Assembly (NCBI GenBank): GCA_900767645.1
Contig: CAAFZY010000005.1
Coordinates: forward strand, 32,312 to 96,311
Source: Alphaproteobacteria bacterium
GTDB taxonomy: Bacteria > Pseudomonadota > Alphaproteobacteria > RF32 > CAG-239
Direction of reading: 5' to 3'
Length of the DNA stretch: 64,000 nt
A program made the position numbers and the translations under genes. Shown here one piece after another: positions 54,128 to 63,925 of the stretch; positions within the stretch are counted from its first letter, which is position 1; every line of letters begins with the position of its first letter. The notes beneath the pieces are model-generated. The model did no database searches. It saw only the letters and a list, made by a program, of their open reading frames with translations, and had not been told where the DNA came from.

Positions 54128-55225
54128 ATGAAAAAAACTTTGATTGTCGGCGCGGCTTTGTTAATCAGCGCTTGCGCTTCAGAAACTTTGTTTCCTTCCA
54201 ATAACCAAATCGTCAGCACTCCGGCGTCAGAAAAAATGCAGCTTGACGCTAATACCGGCACGGTTGTCGGTCGTAAAGTTGCAGAATTTAAAAATGAATT
54301 GAACCAGATTCGCGCTCAGCTGAATAAAGAATCTGAAACTTTGGTTAAATTGCGCGCTGATGTTACCGCTAATATTACTAAATATAATGAAATTATGGCG
54401 GCAATGGAAACTAAATTGCAGCTCGGTACCACTCCGGCTAACCCGAAAATGGTTGCTTTGTATAACAATGCGCAAAATGTTTTGCAAGAAAATGAAACCG
54501 CGGTGGAGGGCTTAAATACCCTTTCTGCCGACACTGCCGCTTTAGGTACGCAACTTGCCGCTCTTATCAGCAGTGTGCGTGAAACATACACTGTTCCGGG
54601 AGCATTAGACGAAGATCACGCTAATTTGCGAGTTTTGGAAAACGGCGCCGAACAAACTGCAGTTGCCGTTAAAAACATGATGGCGGAAGCGATGATTGAT
54701 TCAGCGCAGCAAAAATCTGCCGTTCAAAATGCTCGCGCCCGTTTGCTTGGTATGAACAATGCTATTGCGCATGGCTCTTTCAGACCTGATAATGCGCTGA
54801 TTTTGGTGCAACCGCAAGCAATTCAGCCGCAGCCGCGTCCGCAAACCATGAAACAACCGTTGCCGAAAATTAATGCGCCGGTTAAAGCTTCTGTTAAATC
54901 TAAAGCGCCGCAAAAGGTTGCCGCTCCGGTTAAAGCCGTTAAAAACGCCCCGTTGTTTAAGATTGAATTTAACGCGGAAGATGTGCGCTATAAAAACGAT
55001 TTAGAATCGGCAATAAATAAAGCTCTTGCTGCCAATGCGCAGGCAAAGTTTAAGGTTGAAGCGGTAAATCCGTTGGAAACTGCCGCTACGGCCGATTCAA
55101 AAAAATATGCGGCCGAAGTTTTTGCCGAAATGATTAATTTGGGTGTTGCTCCTGAAGATATTACCATTGTTTCAAGAGCCGGTTCTGATGTTAAAACCCC
55201 GTTGGTTAATGTTTACGCAAAATAA
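54128..55225 (+). CDS. Predicted lipoprotein with coiled coil, unknown
   Basis: 365 residues. Lipobox LISAC (MKKTLIVGAALLISAC) with Cys at 16. Residues about 45-130 are predicted coiled coil (ELNQIRAQLNKESETLVKLR), followed by a Pro/Lys/Ala-rich linker (about 235-275) and a C-terminal alpha/beta domain (KIEFNAEDVRYKNDLESAIN) reminiscent in length of peptidoglycan-binding OmpA-like modules, but the diagnostic residues are not clear. Acts in the periplasm. Confidence 0.65.
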   Translation: MKKTLIVGAALLISACASETLFPSNNQIVSTPASEKMQLDANTGTVVGRKVAEFKNELNQIRAQLNKESETLVKLRADVTANITKYNEIMAAMETKLQLGTTPANPKMVALYNNAQNVLQENETAVEGLNTLSADTAALGTQLAALISSVRETYTVPGALDEDHANLRVLENGAEQTAVAVKNMMAEAMIDSAQQKSAVQNARARLLGMNNAIAHGSFRPDNALILVQPQAIQPQPRPQTMKQPLPKINAPVKASVKSKAPQKVAAPVKAVKNAPLFKIEFNAEDVRYKNDLESAINKALAANAQAKFKVEAVNPLETAATADSKKYAAEVFAEMINLGVAPEDITIVSRAGSDVKTPLVNVYAK

Positions 55226-55237
55226 AACATTCTAAAG

Positions 55238-55280
55238 CAACAAAAAAGGTTTCAGTTTAAGACTGAAACCTTTTTTGTTG
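55238..55280. terminator. Bidirectional terminator
   Basis: Perfect 18-bp stem (caacaaaaaaggtttcag / ctgaaaccttttttgttg) with a 7-base loop between convergent genes. Confidence 0.92.
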
Positions 55281-55292
55281 CCTGAATACGGA

Positions 55293-57758
55293 TTAATCGA
55301 CAGGTTTGATATGCCAAATTTTATCAGCGTATTCCATAACGGCGCGGTCGCTTGAAAAGTAACCGATGCGGGCGACGTTCAAAATGGCCTTTTTGTACCA
55401 TTCGTCTTTTCCGCGGTAGTCGGTTTCGGCTTTATGTATAGTTTGGTTAAAGTCTTCCAAGTCAGCTAAAATAAAGTAATAATCGCGATTGACCAATTCT
55501 TCAAAAACAGGCTTGAACAGCAAAGCATGATCCTTTTCGCAGAACATGCTGGAGTTAAGCGAATTTAAAATACGTTTGATGTAATCGGACTTTTCATAAA
55601 TTTCACGCGGTTTGTATGTTGAACGCATGGCTTTAATCTGTTCGTCTTTTAAGCCGAATAAATAAAAGTTATCGGCGCCGACTGCCTCGCGAATTTCAAT
55701 ATTGGCGCCGTCATAAGTTCCGACGGTTAATGCACCGTTTAAGGCAAATTTCATATTACTGGTACCGGAAGCTTCAAATCCGGCGGTTGAAACCTGCAGG
55801 CTTACATCTGCGGCCGGAATCAGGTGTTCGGCCAATGAAACTTTATAATCCGGCAAGAAAACAACTTTAATGGCGTTGTTGACCCGCGGATCGTTATTTA
55901 CAACATCTGCCACATTGTTGATTAATTTAATTATGAGTTTGGCAAAAGTATAAGACGGCGCGGCTTTGCCGGCAAAAATATAGGTTTTGTTGTGTATCGG
56001 GCGGACATTGTCTTTAACAATAGCCAAATAATCGCCGATAACCTGCAAAATGGTCATTAATTGACGCTTGTATTCATGAATACGTTTGGCGTGAACAATG
56101 TACATACTGTTGGCATTAACCATAATCCCCGCATTTTTGAAAATTTGGAAAGCCAAATGCTCTTTGTTGGTGCGTTTGTTTTCAGCAAATTTTTTGAGAA
56201 ATTCTTCATCATTAATAAATTGCTCAAGCTTTTTAAGCTCATCTAATTTAGTAATCCACCCTTTGCCGATTTTGTCGGTAATCAGGTCGGCAAGCGGGGT
56301 GTTGGCATGTAAAAGCCAACGGCGCGGCGTAATGCCGTTGGTAACGTTAATGAATTTTTCAGGCCACAGCTCGTAAAATTCAGGCACGAGCGAAGTTTTA
56401 ATCAGTTCAGAGTGCAGTTTTGCAACGCCGTTGACGGAAAATGAACCGACAATCGAAAGGTTGGCCATGCGAATAATTTGATTGCTGCCGTCGCCGGAAA
56501 CAATGGAAACTTTTGCCAACTTGGGCGAGTTGTCGCCAAATTTGGAGCGGGCAAATTCCATAAAGCGCTTGTTTATTTCATAAATAATCTGCAAATGACG
56601 CGGCAACATTTTACCTAAAATACGAACCGGCCAAGTTTCGAGAGCTTCCGGCAGTAAGGTGTGGTTGGTATAGGCAAAAATCTTGGTGGTGATTGCCCAT
56701 GCGTCGTCCCATTCTTGTCCATATTGGTCAATAAGCAGGCGCATCATTTCGGCAATTGCCAAAGCAGGATGGGTGTCATTTAACTGAATGCAAACGTATT
56801 CCGGCATTTTATAAAAGTCGTTGCTCTTTTCCAAAAAGCGGCGGATAATATCTTGAATTGCGCATGAAACAAAGAAATATTGCTGAGTGAGGCGCAGTTC
56901 TTTGCCGGATTCAACCGCGTCAGACGGGTATAAAACTTTTGAAATGGTTTCGGTTTTGATTTTATCTTTAACCGCTTCCATATAACCGCCTTCATTGAAA
57001 ACGTTAATATCAAGCTCTTCATCGGTTTTAGCGGAGAATAAACGCAAATAGTTTACCGACTTGCCGTCATAGCCGACAATCGGAAAATCATACGGAACGC
57101 CGTATAGGGTTTGAGTGTTTACCCATGTAAAATACGGCTTGCCGTCGGCGCCCATGTAACTTTCAACATTACCGTAAATCGGAATGCTTACTTTACGGTC
57201 TTGGCGGGCAAACTGCCATGGCGAATTTTCGCCGAGCCAACTGTCGGCTTGTTCAATCTGCCAGCCGTTTTCAAATTTTTGCTTAAACAAACCGAATTGA
57301 TAGTTAATGCCATAACCGAATCCGGCTAAACCCAATGAGGCCATGGAATCAAGATAGCAGGCCGCCAAACGTCCTAAGCCGCCGTTGCCTAATGCGGGGT
57401 CGTATTCGGCGTCAAAAATTTCTTCCATAGAAATATTGGGAAACCCGTCAATATGAATTTCTTTGAGTAAATTAAACAGTTCAAGGTTGTGTAAGTTGTT
57501 TTCAAGCGAGCGGCCGATAAGGTATTCAATAGAAAGGTAATAAACCCGTTTGGAGCCGGCATCATTATAGCGATGAATGGTTTGATACATGCGGTCCATG
57601 GCAAATTCGCGCACTGCCAAAGCAATAGCCTCAAAGGCTTCTTCTTTGGTAAGTTCGCAAGTGCGTTTACCGATAAAATATTTAATATAGTGCTCAATTG
57701 AAAGCTTTAAGCGGGCTTTGTCAATTTCATTTACGGCTTTTGATTCGTCTTTTTTCAA
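55293..57758 (-). CDS. glgP: Glycogen/alpha-glucan phosphorylase
   Basis: 821 residues, normal. The pyridoxal-phosphate site EASGTSNMKFALNGALTVGT with the Schiff-base Lys, and the DYKVSLAEHLIPAADVSLQV segment, identify a GT35 phosphorylase; NGGLGRLAACYLDSMASLG is the conserved N-terminal block. It releases glucose 1-phosphate from alpha-1,4-glucan. No other glycogen genes are in the window. Confidence 0.95.
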   Translation of the reverse strand: MKKDESKAVNEIDKARLKLSIEHYIKYFIGKRTCELTKEEAFEAIALAVREFAMDRMYQTIHRYNDAGSKRVYYLSIEYLIGRSLENNLHNLELFNLLKEIHIDGFPNISMEEIFDAEYDPALGNGGLGRLAACYLDSMASLGLAGFGYGINYQFGLFKQKFENGWQIEQADSWLGENSPWQFARQDRKVSIPIYGNVESYMGADGKPYFTWVNTQTLYGVPYDFPIVGYDGKSVNYLRLFSAKTDEELDINVFNEGGYMEAVKDKIKTETISKVLYPSDAVESGKELRLTQQYFFVSCAIQDIIRRFLEKSNDFYKMPEYVCIQLNDTHPALAIAEMMRLLIDQYGQEWDDAWAITTKIFAYTNHTLLPEALETWPVRILGKMLPRHLQIIYEINKRFMEFARSKFGDNSPKLAKVSIVSGDGSNQIIRMANLSIVGSFSVNGVAKLHSELIKTSLVPEFYELWPEKFINVTNGITPRRWLLHANTPLADLITDKIGKGWITKLDELKKLEQFINDEEFLKKFAENKRTNKEHLAFQIFKNAGIMVNANSMYIVHAKRIHEYKRQLMTILQVIGDYLAIVKDNVRPIHNKTYIFAGKAAPSYTFAKLIIKLINNVADVVNNDPRVNNAIKVVFLPDYKVSLAEHLIPAADVSLQVSTAGFEASGTSNMKFALNGALTVGTYDGANIEIREAVGADNFYLFGLKDEQIKAMRSTYKPREIYEKSDYIKRILNSLNSSMFCEKDHALLFKPVFEELVNRDYYFILADLEDFNQTIHKAETDYRGKDEWYKKAILNVARIGYFSSDRAVMEYADKIWHIKPVD

Positions 57759-57942
57759 AATATTTCCCCTTGATTTTAAAATACTCTTTTATACCGAACT
57801 ATATAAAAAATTGTTTGAAATTTACTTAACAATATAAGAATATCTAAGATATTTGCAAAGTTTTTTATGCGAAAACAGTTGCATTTTTTTTGAAAATGGA
57901 CAATAATCGGTGCGATTAACGTAAAAAAAACAGGGATTTAAA

Positions 57943-59295
57943 ATGAAAAAAACTTTTTTGTTGACATTACTTGGTGCAACCGCGTTGGCGGTAAATGCTG
58001 AGGCTGCTACTATTTTTGAAGCAATGGGCAGTGCTTATACCAATAACCCTACATTACAGGCTCAACGCGCGTATGTTCGGGCGATTGACGAGAATGTGGC
58101 GATTGCCAAATCAGGCTATCGGCCTACTTTAGCGGTTGTAGGTTCTTATTCGGATTCACACGTCCATAATGATGTTGTTGAAGTTCAGGACGGATATGAC
58201 GAATCGGTTGCCGCTGTCGTTAATCAGCCTATTTTTAACGGATTTGCAACCCGTAACAGCGTAAAGGCCGCTGGCGCCTCAGTTAAAGCCGAGCAAAGCA
58301 ATTTGTATAATGTTGAACAACAGGTTTTGTTGAGCGCTTCAACCGCGTATTTGAATGTTTTACGTGACGAATCAATCGTTAAATTGCAAAAAAATAATGA
58401 AAAACTTTTGAAAAAGCGTATGGAAGAAACCAAAGAACGCTTTAATGTGGGCGAAGTTACCCGCACCGATGTTTCGCAATCGGAAGCTCGTTATTCGCAA
58501 GCTCGTTCTGACCGGATTGCCGCCGAAGGCAGTTTGGCAGCCTCAAAAGCGATTTATGTTCAAGTTATCGGACATGAGCCGGAAGGTTTGGAAGAACCTG
58601 TCGGAATTGCCGATATGTTTCCGAAGTCAATAGAAGACGCAATTAATTATGCCAGAGGCAACAACTATGCCTTAAAGGCCGCCAAAGAAGCCTTAAATGC
58701 GCAGAGCTATACGGTTGCCGCAAACACCGGCGCTTTGCTCCCGCAAGTAAATTTTGAGGCTACCGCCGCCCGTGGACAAACACAATCATACACTACCAAA
58801 GACCCTGAAACCAATAGTTTTAAGTGGGGTGTTAATATGACGGTTCCTTTATATGACGCCGGTGAAAACCGCGCTAAAATCCGTCAGAGCAAGTATAAAA
58901 AATGGCAGGCGCAAGAAGCGGTTATGGAAGCTGAACGCAGTATGATTTCATCGGTCAGCAGCAATTGGGAATACATGATTGCTAACCAAGCCAAAATTGC
59001 CTCGGTTAAAGACCAAATCAGAGCTTACGCAATTGCTCTTGACGGCGTGCAACAAGAAGAAGCTTTGGGTAACCGCACGGTTTTGGATGTGTTGGACGCT
59101 TATCAATCGCTTTTAAACTCTAACGTTGAAGAAGTTCAGGCTCGCCGCGATTATTACGTTTCAGGCATGCAATTGTTGCTTTCAATGGGGCGTTTAACCG
59201 CTAAAGACCTTAATTTGTCGGTCGATTTATATAATGCCGAAAAACATTCGGAAAAAACCGCCGGCAGATGGCTTTCATTATCGGTTGATAAATAA
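57943..59295 (+). CDS. tolC: TolC-family outer-membrane efflux protein
   Basis: 450 residues. Signal peptide MKKTFLLTLLGATALAVNAE, cut near AEA. Two repeats of the outer-membrane-factor fold, with the family pattern QAQRAYVRAIDENVAIAKSG and KERFNVGEVTRTDVSQSEAR in the first, and GVNMTVPLYDAGENRAKIRQ with EEALGNRTVLDVLDAYQSLL in the second. It forms a trimeric channel-tunnel used with efflux pumps or type I secretion. No pump gene is adjacent. tolC, popZ-like and valS in this order is common in alphaproteobacteria. Confidence 0.9.
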   Translation: MKKTFLLTLLGATALAVNAEAATIFEAMGSAYTNNPTLQAQRAYVRAIDENVAIAKSGYRPTLAVVGSYSDSHVHNDVVEVQDGYDESVAAVVNQPIFNGFATRNSVKAAGASVKAEQSNLYNVEQQVLLSASTAYLNVLRDESIVKLQKNNEKLLKKRMEETKERFNVGEVTRTDVSQSEARYSQARSDRIAAEGSLAASKAIYVQVIGHEPEGLEEPVGIADMFPKSIEDAINYARGNNYALKAAKEALNAQSYTVAANTGALLPQVNFEATAARGQTQSYTTKDPETNSFKWGVNMTVPLYDAGENRAKIRQSKYKKWQAQEAVMEAERSMISSVSSNWEYMIANQAKIASVKDQIRAYAIALDGVQQEEALGNRTVLDVLDAYQSLLNSNVEEVQARRDYYVSGMQLLLSMGRLTAKDLNLSVDLYNAEKHSEKTAGRWLSLSVDK

Positions 59296-59341
59296 AAATT
59301 TTCTGTTATGATGCAGGTATAAATTTTTTATAAGGAAGCAA

Positions 59342-59653
59342 ATGGCAGAAGAAGACGAAATGTCAATGGATGAAATTCTGGCTTCAATCCGGAATATTCT
59401 GTGGGAAAAGGAGGTGAATAAAAGCGCCTCCCGTTCCTGTATTCGTGACTATGCCAAAGATGCGGAAGGCGATGTTTTTATTTTAACCAAAGATATGCTT
59501 GCCAAAACTTTAGAACTTCCGTATGAGTATTCGAAATGGAACTTTAATGATGTCGCCGCTAAAATTTTGCATAAGTATGCCAAAGTTTTTGACGGTGATG
59601 CTGAATTGTCCTCAAAGCGTTTGGAACGAGTGGGGGAAAAGGCGGGGTCTTAA
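59342..59653 (+). CDS. Truncated PopZ-like (DUF2497) protein
   Basis: 103 residues. AAGGAAG precedes the ATG. The N-terminus contains MSMDEILASIRNIL, the conserved first helix of PopZ/DUF2497, which binds client proteins at the cell pole. The long acidic linker is nearly missing and the C-terminal oligomerisation helices are not recognisable; the protein ends EKAGS, and the next 100 bases in other frames do not restore them. Its position just before valS supports the family call. If functional, it could bind partners but perhaps not form a polar matrix. Confidence 0.65.
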   Translation: MAEEDEMSMDEILASIRNILWEKEVNKSASRSCIRDYAKDAEGDVFILTKDMLAKTLELPYEYSKWNFNDVAAKILHKYAKVFDGDAELSSKRLERVGEKAGS

Positions 59654-59759
59654 AGCCGGTAAGTCTGAACCTGCCTGCAAATTTTTTCTGCCCTTGAAAC
59701 CTGTTGATTTTGAGGGTTTTTGTTTGAATATAAGTGAAATTAAAACTGGAATTTAAAAA

Positions 59760-62399
59760 ATGTTGGAAAAAAACTATAACCCGAAAGATTTTGAAGAAAA
59801 AATTTATAAAGATTGGGAAGAATCAGGCGATTTTAAGCCTGATATGCGCTCAGACAAAGACGCCTTCTCAATAGTTATTCCTCCGCCGAACGTTACCGGA
59901 GTTTTGCACCTCGGACATGCTTTGGACGATACTTTGCAAGATATTTTAATCAGATACAACCGTATGCTCGGTAAAAAAGTTTTATGGCAACCGGGGACCG
60001 ATCATGCCGGTATTGCAACTCAAATGGTGGTTGAAAAAAATTTGGCGAAAGAAGGAATTTCTCGCCACGATTTAGGACGTGAAAAATTTATTGAAACGGT
60101 TTGGAAATGGCGTGAAAAATCAGGCGGAACCATTTGTCGGCAGTTGCGCCGTCTTGGCGCTTCATGCGATTGGAGCCGTGAGCGCTTTACCATGGATGAG
60201 GGCTTGTCGCGCGCTGTTCGTAAAATTTTTGTATCTCTTTATAAAGACGGCCTGATTTTTAAGGCTAAAAAACTGGTAAACTGGGATCCGAAATTAGCAA
60301 CCGCCGTTTCGGATTTGGAGGTTATTCAAAAAGAAACCGTCGGCAAAATGTATTACTATAAATATCCGATTGAAGGCGAGGAAGGCGAATATATCCATAT
60401 TGCCACCACTCGTCCGGAAACCATGTTTGGCGATACCGCCGTTGCCGTTTCTAAAAATAATGAAAAATTAAAGCACTTAATCGGCAAAAATTGCGTATTG
60501 CCGATTGCGGGCAGAGTTATTCCGATTGTAGCCGATGAACACGCCGACCCCGAAAAAGGAACCGGCGCGGTTAAAATTACGCCGGCGCATGATTTTAACG
60601 ACTTTGAGGTTGGCAAGCGTCATAATTTGCCGATGATTAACATTCTAAATGAAGACGCAACCTTAAATGAAAACACTCCGTTTGCCGGCATGACTACCAT
60701 GGATGCACGTGCCAAAACCATTGAGAAATTAACGGAATTGGGTTTGATGGAAAAAATTGAAGACCACCCGATGGTTATTCCGTACGGTGAGCGTTCAGGC
60801 GTTGTAATTGAGCCGTTAATGACCGACCAATGGTTTGTTGACGCGCCGGTTTTGGCCAAAGAGGCCATACGCGCGGTTGAAGACGGCGAAATGCAGTTTG
60901 TTCCCAAAAGCTATGAAAAAACTTATTTCGAATGGATGCGCAATATTCAGCCGTGGTGCATTTCGCGTCAGCTCTGGTGGGGGCATCAAATGCCGATTTG
61001 GTACGGTCCGGACGGTGAAATCTTTTGCGAAGAAAATGAAGAAGAAGCAAAAGCCGCCGCTTTTAAGCATTATGGCAAACAGGTTGAATTAACCCGTGAA
61101 ACCGATGTTTTGGATACGTGGTTTTCATCGGGATTGTGGGCGTTTTCAACATTAGGTTGGCCGGATAATACCGAATACTTAAAAACATTTTACCCGACAT
61201 CAGTGCTCGTTACCGGCTTTGACATCATCTTTTTCTGGGTTGCCAGAATGATGATGATGAGTATGTATATGATGAAAAAGGTGCCGTTCCGCAAAGCTTA
61301 TATTCACGGGCTTATTCGCGATGAACAAGGACGAAAAATGAGCAAATCGAAGGGTAACACCGTTGATCCGATGGAAACCATTGAAAAATACGGCGCCGAT
61401 GCGTTGCGATTTTTTATGGCGGCGATGGAAACCCAAGGACGTGATATTAATATGTCGGAATCGCGTGTTGCCGGATATCGCAACTTTGCCACCAAACTTT
61501 GGAATGCCGCTCGTTTTTGTGAGATGAACGGTTGCAATTACGGGGCAGATTTTAATCCGCAGTCGGTTAAATTGGCGGTGAATAAATGGATTATTGCCAA
61601 GGCTGACGAAGCAACGATGAAAGTTACCGAAAACTTAAATGATTTTCGGTTTTCCGATGCTGCCAATGCGGTTTATCAGTTTGTTTGGGGTTCGTTCTGT
61701 GACTGGTACATTGAATTAAGCAAGCCGATTTTTTACGGTAATAATGAAACGGATATTGCGGAAACTCGTGCGACTGCCGCTTGGGTCTTAGATAGAATTT
61801 TGGTTGTTTTGCACCCGTTTATGCCGTTTGTTACCACTGAATTATGGAATAATTTGGCAAAACGCGAAGTTAAACTGATTCACGCCGCATGGCCGATTGT
61901 TGATAAAGTTGCGACCGATACCGCGGAAATGGATTTGGCAATTGATTTAATCAGCGCCGTTCGTTCGCTTAGAGCAGAAATGAATTTACCGGCGGCAGCC
62001 AAATTGCATATTTACTTAAAAGATATGTCGGCGTCCTCATTAAAGAGCGTTGCCGATATGCAAACTTTAATTTGCTCGTTGGCGCGGCTTGAAAAAATTG
62101 AACCATTCGGGGAAAACCAAGAAATCAGCAAAGATATGGTTCAGAGCGTGTTTAAAGAAGGTGCGATTTTGTTGCCGCTTAAAGGTGTGGTTGATTTTGC
62201 AGCTGAACGCGAGCGCTTGCATAAAGAACTTGACGCCTTAAATCATAATTTGGAAGGTTATGCCCGCAAGCTTAGCAACCAAAGCTTTATTGAGCGTGCG
62301 CCGGCTAATGTGGTGGAAGAAGAAAAACGTCGCCAGAGCGAGGCATTGGAAAATAAAGCCAAGGTTGAAGAAGCATTAGCGCGAATCGTTGGATTATAA
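59760..62399 (+). CDS. valS: Valyl-tRNA synthetase
   Basis: 879 residues. HIGH-type motif GVLHLGHAL (residues 47-55), an editing domain (about 200-330), KMSKS at residues 526-530 (GRKMSKSKGNTVDPME), an anticodon-binding domain and a C-terminal coiled coil (FAAERERLHKELDALNHNLE). Charges tRNA-Val. Confidence 0.97.
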   Translation: MLEKNYNPKDFEEKIYKDWEESGDFKPDMRSDKDAFSIVIPPPNVTGVLHLGHALDDTLQDILIRYNRMLGKKVLWQPGTDHAGIATQMVVEKNLAKEGISRHDLGREKFIETVWKWREKSGGTICRQLRRLGASCDWSRERFTMDEGLSRAVRKIFVSLYKDGLIFKAKKLVNWDPKLATAVSDLEVIQKETVGKMYYYKYPIEGEEGEYIHIATTRPETMFGDTAVAVSKNNEKLKHLIGKNCVLPIAGRVIPIVADEHADPEKGTGAVKITPAHDFNDFEVGKRHNLPMINILNEDATLNENTPFAGMTTMDARAKTIEKLTELGLMEKIEDHPMVIPYGERSGVVIEPLMTDQWFVDAPVLAKEAIRAVEDGEMQFVPKSYEKTYFEWMRNIQPWCISRQLWWGHQMPIWYGPDGEIFCEENEEEAKAAAFKHYGKQVELTRETDVLDTWFSSGLWAFSTLGWPDNTEYLKTFYPTSVLVTGFDIIFFWVARMMMMSMYMMKKVPFRKAYIHGLIRDEQGRKMSKSKGNTVDPMETIEKYGADALRFFMAAMETQGRDINMSESRVAGYRNFATKLWNAARFCEMNGCNYGADFNPQSVKLAVNKWIIAKADEATMKVTENLNDFRFSDAANAVYQFVWGSFCDWYIELSKPIFYGNNETDIAETRATAAWVLDRILVVLHPFMPFVTTELWNNLAKREVKLIHAAWPIVDKVATDTAEMDLAIDLISAVRSLRAEMNLPAAAKLHIYLKDMSASSLKSVADMQTLICSLARLEKIEPFGENQEISKDMVQSVFKEGAILLPLKGVVDFAAERERLHKELDALNHNLEGYARKLSNQSFIERAPANVVEEEKRRQSEALENKAKVEEALARIVGL

Positions 62400-62416
62400 A
62401 CGAAAGGAGAAATGAT

Positions 62417-63058
62417 ATGAAAAAATTTTTAATGATATTAATGTCTGTTTGCCTTTTATCGGCATGCGCGACAGATCCGTACACCGGTGAAAGTAAAGTT
62501 TCAAAAACCGCATGGGGTGTCGGTATCGGCACTGCGGTAGGCGCAGGCGTTGGTGCGTTAGTCGGCGGTGAAAAAGGCGCGTTAATCGGTGCAGGCGTTG
62601 GCGCGGCAACCGGCGCGGCGACCGGCGGATGTATGGATATTCAAGCCCGCAAGTTGCGTCAAGAATTGCAGGGAACCGGAGTGCAGGTTGCTCGTGACGG
62701 TGAAAATATCCGCTTGATTATGCCTAATGCCATTACCTTTAACACTAATGAGGCAATTATTAAAACTTCAGCAAATTCGGTGCTTGATTCGGTTGCTAAA
62801 GTTGCCAAAGAATATAATAAAACCTCGCTTCAGGTTTTAGGTTACACCGACAGTACCGGTAATGATACTATCAATATTCCGCTTTCGCAAAGACGAGCGG
62901 CTGCAGTTGCGCAATATTTAGGTTTGCGCGGTGTGGCATCAACCCGTATCAGTGCCGCCGGAATGGGCGCGCAAAATCCGATAGCTTCAAATGCTACGGC
63001 TGAAGGACGGGAACAGAACCGCCGCGTGGAGATTTATTTAATTAATAATGCCAAGTAA
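62417..63058 (+). CDS. OmpA-family lipoprotein with glycine zipper
   Basis: 213 residues. Lipobox LLSAC; a Gly-zipper segment (GVGIGTAVGAGVGALVGGEK) follows, then an OmpA-like peptidoglycan-binding domain (LQVLGYTDSTGNDTINIPLS, with SQRRAAAVAQYL and AEGREQNRRVEIYL, where the Asp and Arg that bind diaminopimelate are present). It links the outer membrane to the wall. 17 bases after valS, with its own GAAAGGAG, and ended by a terminator at 63065. Confidence 0.9.
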   Translation: MKKFLMILMSVCLLSACATDPYTGESKVSKTAWGVGIGTAVGAGVGALVGGEKGALIGAGVGAATGAATGGCMDIQARKLRQELQGTGVQVARDGENIRLIMPNAITFNTNEAIIKTSANSVLDSVAKVAKEYNKTSLQVLGYTDSTGNDTINIPLSQRRAAAVAQYLGLRGVASTRISAAGMGAQNPIASNATAEGREQNRRVEIYLINNAK

Positions 63059-63064
63059 GAATTA

Positions 63065-63083
63065 AGCCCGCAAAACGCGGGCT
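63065..63083 (+). terminator. Terminator after the OmpA-like gene
   Basis: Perfect 7-bp GC-rich stem agcccgc / gcgggct, 5-base loop, TTTTT. Confidence 0.9.
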
Positions 63084-63118
63084 TTTTCGTTGTTTTGGCA
63101 GGCGGAGATGTGTAAAAA

Positions 63119-63925
63119 CTATTTCCACAACATTCCAAGTACGCAGGTCTCTCCTTTGCAATTATTACAGAGGGTTGTAATATTATCTAAGTTCAAATTT
63201 TTTAAGCAAGAAACGCTTTGGGAGCATTTGATATCGCCATAAATAAAAGATGTTTGTGTGCCGGGTTTATTGGTAGAATATGAAGATGTCGCTAATGAGT
63301 CTATATTAGCGGCGTTTTCTTTAGCAGCCAAAACAATATTGCGACAAACTTCATAACCTACATCAGAAGCCGGAAAATAAAAATGTATTATTCCGGTATT
63401 ATCTTGTCCTTGATTGCCGTTTGCATCAGTCCATTTACTACGAGACCACATTACATTAATCTTATTTTTAAAATAAATTTCTTCTAAATTACCAATTTTT
63501 TTATTGTAATTTAAACCATCAGGAAGGAGATTAGCTTTATATAGTAAATAATTGTAATAAGTAGTGTCATCTCCGCTGTGTGGCAGTTTATCTTTAATTG
63601 AAAGCACATTATTTATCAGCATATTTACCGCTACGGCGTGCTGATTTAGTTTGTACTTCATCATTGCCTTGGAATAACCGGCAATCGCCCCGACGGACAG
63701 TACACCGATAATAGCAAGCACGCCAAGCATCTCGACCATAGACCGCCCCGCACAAATACTGTCATTATCGGGCTTGACCCGATAATCCAGGTGGGACAAA
63801 TCAGCTACTTGGTTTGACCTGGACTCTCCGATCAAGTCGGAGAGTGACAAGGAAGAGGTGAGCACCTCTCTTACATCGGAGTGTGACAGAGTGTGGTGTA
63901 AAAAGCGGATAAAATATGATTTCAT
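63119..63925 (-). CDS. Type IV pilin-like protein (copy 4, subfamily B) with insertion in its leader
   Basis: 268 residues from ATG 63925, which has the same GAGGAG site as copy 3. After MKS there are 56 extra codons, then GRSMVEMLGVLAIIGVLSVG and a subfamily B body (KYKLNQHAVAVNMLINNVLS, EVCRNIVLAAKENAANIDSL, and Cys-bounded C-terminus with GDIKCSQSVSCLKNLNL). In copy 3 only two codons occupy the place of the insertion. The insert is a palindromic repeat (separate entry). A 65-residue leader is far longer than any I know for a type IVa pilin, so processing may be affected. No better internal start is visible. Confidence 0.75.
   Translation of the reverse strand: MKSYFIRFLHHTLSHSDVREVLTSSLSLSDLIGESRSNQVADLSHLDYRVKPDNDSICAGRSMVEMLGVLAIIGVLSVGAIAGYSKAMMKYKLNQHAVAVNMLINNVLSIKDKLPHSGDDTTYYNYLLYKANLLPDGLNYNKKIGNLEEIYFKNKINVMWSRSKWTDANGNQGQDNTGIIHFYFPASDVGYEVCRNIVLAAKENAANIDSLATSSYSTNKPGTQTSFIYGDIKCSQSVSCLKNLNLDNITTLCNNCKGETCVLGMLWK
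63749..63916. repeat. 168-bp palindromic element inserted in frame in pilin copy 4
   Basis: Contains four inverted repeats: attatcggg / cccgataat with cttga loop, ctctccga / tcggagag, agaggtg / cacctct and cgggcttgacccg. One translation gives LDYRVKPDNDS, close to the LDPRVKPEDD peptides that widespread alphaproteobacterial interspersed repeats encode. Length 168 (56 codons) preserves frame. Base composition is GC-richer than the surrounding gene. Confidence 0.7.
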
